Assembly (NCBI GenBank): GCA_913058265.1
Contig: CAJXPQ010000008.1
Coordinates: 62,001 to 126,000 of the forward strand
Origin: an uncultured Oligoflexia bacterium
Lineage (GTDB): Bacteria; Bdellovibrionota; Bacteriovoracia; Bacteriovoracales; Bacteriovoracaceae
Reading direction: 5' to 3'
DNA length: 64,000 bases
Part shown: positions 59,901-64,000 of the stretch, piece by piece
How the letters are laid out: each line of letters starts with the position of its first letter
How positions within the stretch are numbered: position 1 is the stretch's first letter
Notes under the pieces: model-generated
The model's database searches: none
What the model saw: the letters and a program-made list of their open reading frames with translations, nothing else
Told to the model about the DNA's origin: nothing
Translations under genes and position numbers: made by a program

Positions 59901-60374
59901 CTATTGTTGTAGTGGAGAGTGAAAATTTTCTTCATCGTGTTGAATATCGTGAACAAATTCTTCAATATCTTGAAATTTTCTATATACAGAAGCAAATCGA
60001 ATATAGGCAACTGGATCCAGATTTCTTAGGTATTGCATTACAATTTGGCCGATATCTTTTGTACTCACTTCTTTTTCTGAAATTTCTCTCATGGCCTTTT
60101 CTACATTTTCAACCATGCGTTCAACTTGTTCAGTTGAAATAGGGCGTTTTTGACAAGCCTTTTCAACTCCACCATATATTTTACTTCTATTATAAGCTTC
60201 ACGTCTGCCATCAAGCTTAACAATATTTGGCATTGAAATCTCTATTGTTTCATAAGTTGTAAATCTCTTGTCGCAGCCATCGCACTTTCTTCGTCTTCTA
60301 ACAGAGAAACCCTCTTTAAGAAGTCTTGAATCTACGACTTTTGTTTCACTTTCTTGACAGTATGGACACTTCAT
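59901..60374 (-). CDS. nrdR: Transcriptional repressor NrdR
   Basis: A 157-residue repressor of ribonucleotide reductase genes. The N-terminal zinc ribbon is MKCPYCQ with CDGCDKRF, followed by an ATP-cone (IVKLDGRREAYNRSKIYGGV) that senses ATP/dATP. The length is standard. Two NrdR-box-like sites lie 25-60 bases upstream of its own start, implying autoregulation. nusB follows. Confidence 0.97.
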   Translation of the reverse strand: MKCPYCQESETKVVDSRLLKEGFSVRRRRKCDGCDKRFTTYETIEISMPNIVKLDGRREAYNRSKIYGGVEKACQKRPISTEQVERMVENVEKAMREISEKEVSTKDIGQIVMQYLRNLDPVAYIRFASVYRKFQDIEEFVHDIQHDEENFHSPLQQ

Positions 60375-60398
60375 AAAAACCTCATTTTCGAAAATTTA

Positions 60399-60434
60399 CC
60401 CCTAAATATAGTGTATGTAAACTATATTTAGACT
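60399..60434 (-). promoter_or_regulatory. Two NrdR-box-like sites upstream of nrdR
   Basis: CCCCTAAATATAGTGT (13 of 16 matches to ACACTATATATAGTGT) and AAACTATATTTAGACT (12 of 16) start 20 bases apart, about two helix turns, as expected for cooperative NrdR binding. They contain a perfect ten-base inverted repeat (CTAAATATAG-N10-CTATATTTAG). Confidence 0.65.
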
Positions 60435-60551
60435 GTTTTGACACTAGTTGCGTCGCATTGATTGTGGTGCAGCTTGATAGGTTGATGAGTGGCCGATATT
60501 TTTACAATCAACACATACACACCAACAGAATAGAGTAGAGAGAGATAAAAG

Positions 60552-60629
60552 ATGGTTTTATTTAAACATGTATTATTGGCCATGTGCATGGTTGTAATTG
60601 TTCAGCAGGTATTCAGCTCAAGTTTCTAA
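60552..60629 (+). CDS. Possible 25-residue hydrophobic peptide
   Basis: A tiny plus-strand ORF (MVLFKHVLLAMCMVVIVQQV and a short polar end) divergent from nrdR, preceded by GAGAGAG about 6 bases upstream. It would form one membrane helix or a signal-like peptide. Support is limited to the start context and composition. Confidence 0.35.
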   Translation: MVLFKHVLLAMCMVVIVQQVFSSSF

Positions 60630-60633
60630 TTAA

Positions 60634-62066
60634 TTATTGAAGTCTTTGTTTTTTGTCACTATCAGTATCACTGGTTGACGATATATCTCTTAGAACTTCT
60701 TTCTCGTACTCTTCGTCTTCCAAATCAATTTTGTTTTTCTCAGCTTCGAGTTTATGTCCGAATTCCTTTACTATATCTTGTGCCGAAATTTGTTCGTATA
60801 TAGATTCTTCGGTGAAGCGTTCAGATAGAATATAGGCCACGACATTAGCAATCATAACAGGGAGAATTATATTATAGTCTCTGCTCAGTTCAAATACGAT
60901 TAGGATCGAGGTGAAGGGGGCTCGGATGACAGTAGCAAAGTATGCACCCATTCCAACCAGAGCGTATGCGCCTACGGCACCAGTCATAATACCTGGAAAA
61001 AGCCCATGACAAACAGTACCTACAAAGCTACCTAGTGTCTCTCCAATGAGTAGTGTAGGCATGAATAATCCACCTGAAGGTCCGGCAGAGTAGCATATTG
61101 CAGTTGCGAAAAATTTAAAAAGAATAATAAACCTAATACCTTCCAGTCCAGTATCTTAGAGAATAGCTACATTTCAAGAGAGCTATGGCCGCCGCCTAGA
61201 ACAGATGGATCAATTTGAGACATTCCACCAACGATTAAAAAAGAAATCATAATAAGACTTAAACGATGACTTTTTAAAACATGTCTACATGTCTTTCGTA
61301 AGAAGAGAGTGGTCTTCATCCATAATTGGCGAACTACCGCTGCAACAACACCTATTAAAAGATAAAAAAGAAGCTCTTTTGGATCATTAAGTTTGTAGTT
61401 TAGTTTATCAAAGAGAAATCGATCACCCATAAGTATCTGTCCTGTGACAGCTGCAACTACAGAGCTAATAATGATTGAGCCCATGGCCTTTGTGTTAAGG
61501 TCTCCAACAACCTCTTCCATGGTAAAAACGACAGCAGATATAGTGGTATTAAATGCAGCTGCAATCCCACTAGCTGATCCCACAGCAACTAATGCCTTAA
61601 CTCGCTTTTTAGAAAGGTGAAAGAAGCGTCCCAAGCTTGATCCAATCCCTGACGAAATTGTAACCACTGGTCCTTCTTTTCCAAGAGATATCCCGGAGCT
61701 CAAACTTAGAACTGTTGTGACATATTTAGCAATTGTATTTTTGAGAGGAATATTTCCATGGTAAACAGCAAGCGCCAGTTTTACTCCAGGAACACCTGAG
61801 CCCCCAGTCGTTGGAAATTTTCTAGTTGTTAGCCAGCCAGAAATAAAAATCAGGACACCACCCCAAAGGAAAGCTTTGGGCGTGAAGGCCTTATTAGTTC
61901 CAATATAGTCTGTAATTGTATGGATAAGATACTCAAAGCTGACGGTCACTATTCCGGCCAGTAACCCTGTTAGAATGGTAAGAGCAAAGTATGTTCTGTC
62001 TTCGGTTATTTCATTTTTTAGAAACTTACCGACAAGGGAGAATTTGATCTTATGAAGCTTTTTCAT
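60634..62066 (-). pseudogene. ClC-type chloride channel/antiporter, disrupted
   Basis: The upstream 299 codons encode the first part of a ClC protein: TTGGSGVPG, GKEGPVVTISSGIGSS, and GIAAAFNTTISAVVF, ending LGGGHSSLEM at a TAG (61169-61167). The rest resumes in another frame: EGIRFIILFKFF, then CYSAGPSGGLFMPTLLIGE and VIRAPFTSILIVFELS. Two lesions separate the halves, a one-base frameshift near 61171 and a TAA at 61158-61156, so this looks like real decay. An intact product would exchange chloride and protons across the membrane. Confidence 0.85.
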
Positions 62067-62170
62067 CTACTGTATTAAACACTCATTTCAAATTTAAGGC
62101 TATATAGCTCAATAATGAATGGATAGGGGTTATTCTTTTGATAAGTGAATTCTTTACAATCGTAATTCCA

Positions 62171-62278
62171 CTACGTTTTCTTTTTCTTCTTATTCTTCTC
62201 AGTATCTTTCGGCTTACCTATATCTAGAAAAAGCTTAGTACCGATAGCAAGTATCACTAGGACAATAGCTATCAGCAT
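62171..62278 (-). CDS. Possible 35-residue membrane peptide
   Basis: MLIAIVLVILAIGTKLFLDI followed by a Lys-rich tail, a single helix with cytoplasmic-type charges. There is no ribosome binding site. The frame is open upstream to the TAG of the Kazal lipoprotein gene (54 sense codons between the two stops), so the start may be elsewhere. Confidence 0.35.
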   Translation of the reverse strand: MLIAIVLVILAIGTKLFLDIGKPKDTEKNKKKKKT

Positions 62279-62335
62279 GAAGTTTGTTTGTGGATGGTGA
62301 CTTAGATCACCTTGAAAGTGATTATAATCATTTTG

Positions 62336-62653
62336 CTAGTGGGTTTTAATTTTAGGGCAAGGACCTTCTGCGGTTACCTTCACTTTATCACATCCGGCCT
62401 GACAGCTACTCGGGTACGTCCTTCCGTTTTCGCCGCAAACTGGCTTCCACTCTTTAGTACAAATACACATATCATTTTCTTCAACAAAGCCAGAAGGTGC
62501 GGCAGTCTCTGCATTGGCATTATTTAAAGCTTTTGCTTGCTCAATCGCTGCATTTGGATTGATTACTGTTGTCGCTGCTTTCTTGTTGGTTTCAGCATCA
62601 TTATTACAACCAATGATTATTAGGGATAAAGTTATTAGTATAATCGATTTCAT
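62336..62653 (-). CDS. Lipoprotein with Kazal-type protease inhibitor domain
   Basis: A 105-residue lipoprotein: ATG at 62653 after GAGGTG, signal ending IIIGC. An Ala/Asn-rich linker is followed by a six-cysteine Kazal domain (CICTKEWKPVCGENGRTYPS, then CQAGC and GPC). Such domains inhibit serine proteases; bacterial versions may protect the cell from its own or a prey's proteases (an inference). It lies 7 bases after glyA and is probably cotranscribed with it. Confidence 0.85.
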   Translation of the reverse strand: MKSIILITLSLIIIGCNNDAETNKKAATTVINPNAAIEQAKALNNANAETAAPSGFVEENDMCICTKEWKPVCGENGRTYPSSCQAGCDKVKVTAEGPCPKIKTH

Positions 62654-62660
62654 TTTCACC

Positions 62661-63881
62661 TCATTTATATACTGGATATTCACTACATAATTTTAAAACT
62701 TCTGCTTTAACAGATTCTCTTTTTGATTCATCAGTAAGCGCTGTATGGATCCATCCAGCAAGTTGCTTCATATGATCTTCTTTTAGTCCTCGAGTTGTCA
62801 TCGCTGGAGTTCCAAGTCTAATTCCAGAGGTAACAAAAGGAGAACGAGAGTCTTTAGGGATCATATTCTTATTACAAGTTAAATTTACGGATTCAAGTAT
62901 CGCTTCTGCATCTTTTCCTGACATATTTACCGAATCAGTCTTAACTAAGACAAGGTGATTATCAGTACCGTTTGATACGAGATCAATACCTTTATCCATA
63001 AGTCCTTGAGCTAGTGCTTTTGCATTTTTTATAACTTGTTCTTGATAAGTTTTGAACTCTGGTTGCAGAGCTTCTTTAAATGCTACTGCCTTTGCTGCAA
63101 TAACATGTTCAAGTGGACCACCTTGAATACCAGGGAAGATATTTGAGTTTAATTTCTTACCCCATTCTTCAGTTGAGAGTATAATTCCACCTCTTGGACC
63201 CCTTAGTGTCTTATGAGTTGTACTAGTAACAAAGTCAGCAACTCCAACTGGGCTAGGGTGAACACCAGCAGCAACTAGTCCTGCAATATGTGCCATATCT
63301 ACCATGAAAAGAGCATCAACAGAGTCTGCGATCTCTTTCATTTTATTAAAGTCAATAACCTTAGAATAGGCGGAAGCTCCACCAACAATAAGCTTTGGCC
63401 TATGTTCTTTGGCGAGCTTTGCCATCACTTCATAATCGATTTCTTCAGTTTCTGGATTCAGTCCATATGAGACAAAGTTAAATAGCTTTCCAGAAAAATT
63501 AACAGGAGACCCGTGAGTCAAGTGACCACCTTCATCTAATGACATTCCAAGAACAGTGTCACCTGGCTTTAAGCAGGCAAAGTATACGGCCATATTTGCT
63601 TGAGAGCCAGAATGGGGTTGAACATTTGCATATTCAGCTCCAAAGAGTTCTTTTAGTCTATCTATCGCAAGCTGCTCGGATTGATCAACAAACTCGCAAC
63701 CACCATAGTACCTTTTAGTAGGATAACCTTCTGCATATTTATTTGTCAGACAACTTCCTTGAGTTTCCATAACCGCTTTTGAACAATAGTTCTCTGATGC
63801 GATAAGTTCCAGACCTTCTTCTTGTCTATTTTGTTCTAAGTTAATAATTTTAAAGACTTGTGGATCGGTAGTTTCAAGCAT
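62661..63881 (-). CDS. glyA: Serine hydroxymethyltransferase
   Basis: A 406-residue PLP enzyme interconverting serine and glycine with tetrahydrofolate. Motifs include [48 protein letters not shown] and the PLP lysine in [14 protein letters not shown]. It starts after AAGGAAGG. glyA is often followed directly by nrdR and nusB; here a Kazal lipoprotein and a broken ClC gene intervene. Confidence 0.97.
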   Translation of the reverse strand: MLETTDPQVFKIINLEQNRQEEGLELIASENYCSKAVMETQGSCLTNKYAEGYPTKRYYGGCEFVDQSEQLAIDRLKELFGAEYANVQPHSGSQANMAVYFACLKPGDTVLGMSLDEGGHLTHGSPVNFSGKLFNFVSYGLNPETEEIDYEVMAKLAKEHRPKLIVGGASAYSKVIDFNKMKEIADSVDALFMVDMAHIAGLVAAGVHPSPVGVADFVTSTTHKTLRGPRGGIILSTEEWGKKLNSNIFPGIQGGPLEHVIAAKAVAFKEALQPEFKTYQEQVIKNAKALAQGLMDKGIDLVSNGTDNHLVLVKTDSVNMSGKDAEAILESVNLTCNKNMIPKDSRSPFVTSGIRLGTPAMTTRGLKEDHMKQLAGWIHTALTDESKRESVKAEVLKLCSEYPVYK

Positions 63882-64000
63882 GGTGTACGCCTTCCTTGCA
63901 AAGAGGTTTATAGGGCTATGCTAGTGAATTTTTTACAATATGAGAAGAGTATTTGTGGCCGTTTTCTATTTGTATGTTATCTATGCTGCGAACCGCTATT

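Noticed and set aside
699-61169. Reassignment of TAA as a sense codon, suggested by internal TAA in four loci
   Set aside because: Many clearly intact genes here (for example rplI, mscS, dnaB) end in TAA at the expected family length, so TAA works as a stop.
63940-64000. Start of a plus-strand gene at the window edge (MRRVFVAVFYLYVIYAA)
   Set aside because: Signal-like but without a ribosome binding site and cut after 20 codons; cannot be supported.

Overview
The window is a dense, AT-rich bacterial chromosome segment with an apparently Gram-negative, flagellated, didermic gene content: three flagellins, MotA/MotB, lipoproteins with lipoboxes, small outer-membrane barrels ending in Phe, a TonB-like protein and a secreted nuclease. 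Low GC, multiple flagellin paralogs and secreted hydrolases suggest a member of the Bdellovibrionota (Bacteriovorax/Halobacteriovorax-like). This lineage call is an inference from gene content; no 16S gene is present, and I found no tRNA, CRISPR array or intact insertion sequence.

Layout. 1-6 kb: 3' end of an RNase E/G gene, a phospholipase D, small DUF families and two interrupted genes. 6-12.9 kb: Tat-type intradiol dioxygenase-like protein, MscS channel, a secreted HExxH protein with calcium-type repeats, a FliM/CheC-like protein, a gene remnant, an S4 protein, an exonuclease and an acyltransferase. 13-17.9 kb: a ribosome/replication operon in which S6 and S18 are one fused ORF, followed by DUF2232, L9, a terminator, DnaB and PabB. 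18-24.9 kb: a small regulator-like gene, an unknown gene behind a sigma-28-like promoter, motAB, a pseudouridine synthase with a hexanucleotide repeat, a WYL regulator, an IspZ-like protein and a CPBP protease. 25-31.5 kb: an FN3 lipoprotein, an outer-membrane protein and three tandem flagellins with a duplicated leader. 31.6-41 kb: MiaB, DUF454, envelope proteins, GshB, a sigma-like gene with a small partner, a TonB-like protein, a degenerate sensor kinase and a response regulator. 41-57 kb: an LTA-synthase-like sulfatase, then an amino-acid catabolism region (AstD-like dehydrogenase, MFS, ABC ATPase, AroC, DUF1338, two frameshifted Crp/Fnr genes, a double-receiver protein, AstA, an AstC-like aminotransferase and a fused E1 ketoacid dehydrogenase). 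57-64 kb: a secreted EEP nuclease, nusB, nrdR behind two NrdR-like boxes, a broken ClC channel, a Kazal lipoprotein and glyA.

Two themes stand out. First, several architectures are unusual: the S6-S18 fusion, a flagellin leader carrying an optimal Shine-Dalgarno sequence in front of a bare ATG-TAG, a sigma-28-like promoter before an unknown gene next to motAB, and a DUF1338/AstA/AstC/AstD neighbourhood that lacks AstB and AstE. Second, the window holds an unusual number of interrupted genes: in-frame TAA codons in four loci and frameshifts in A/T runs in two adjacent Crp/Fnr genes. Either accessory genes are decaying here or the assembly carries small errors; read-level data would decide. Many intact genes end in TAA, so codon reassignment is not the explanation.
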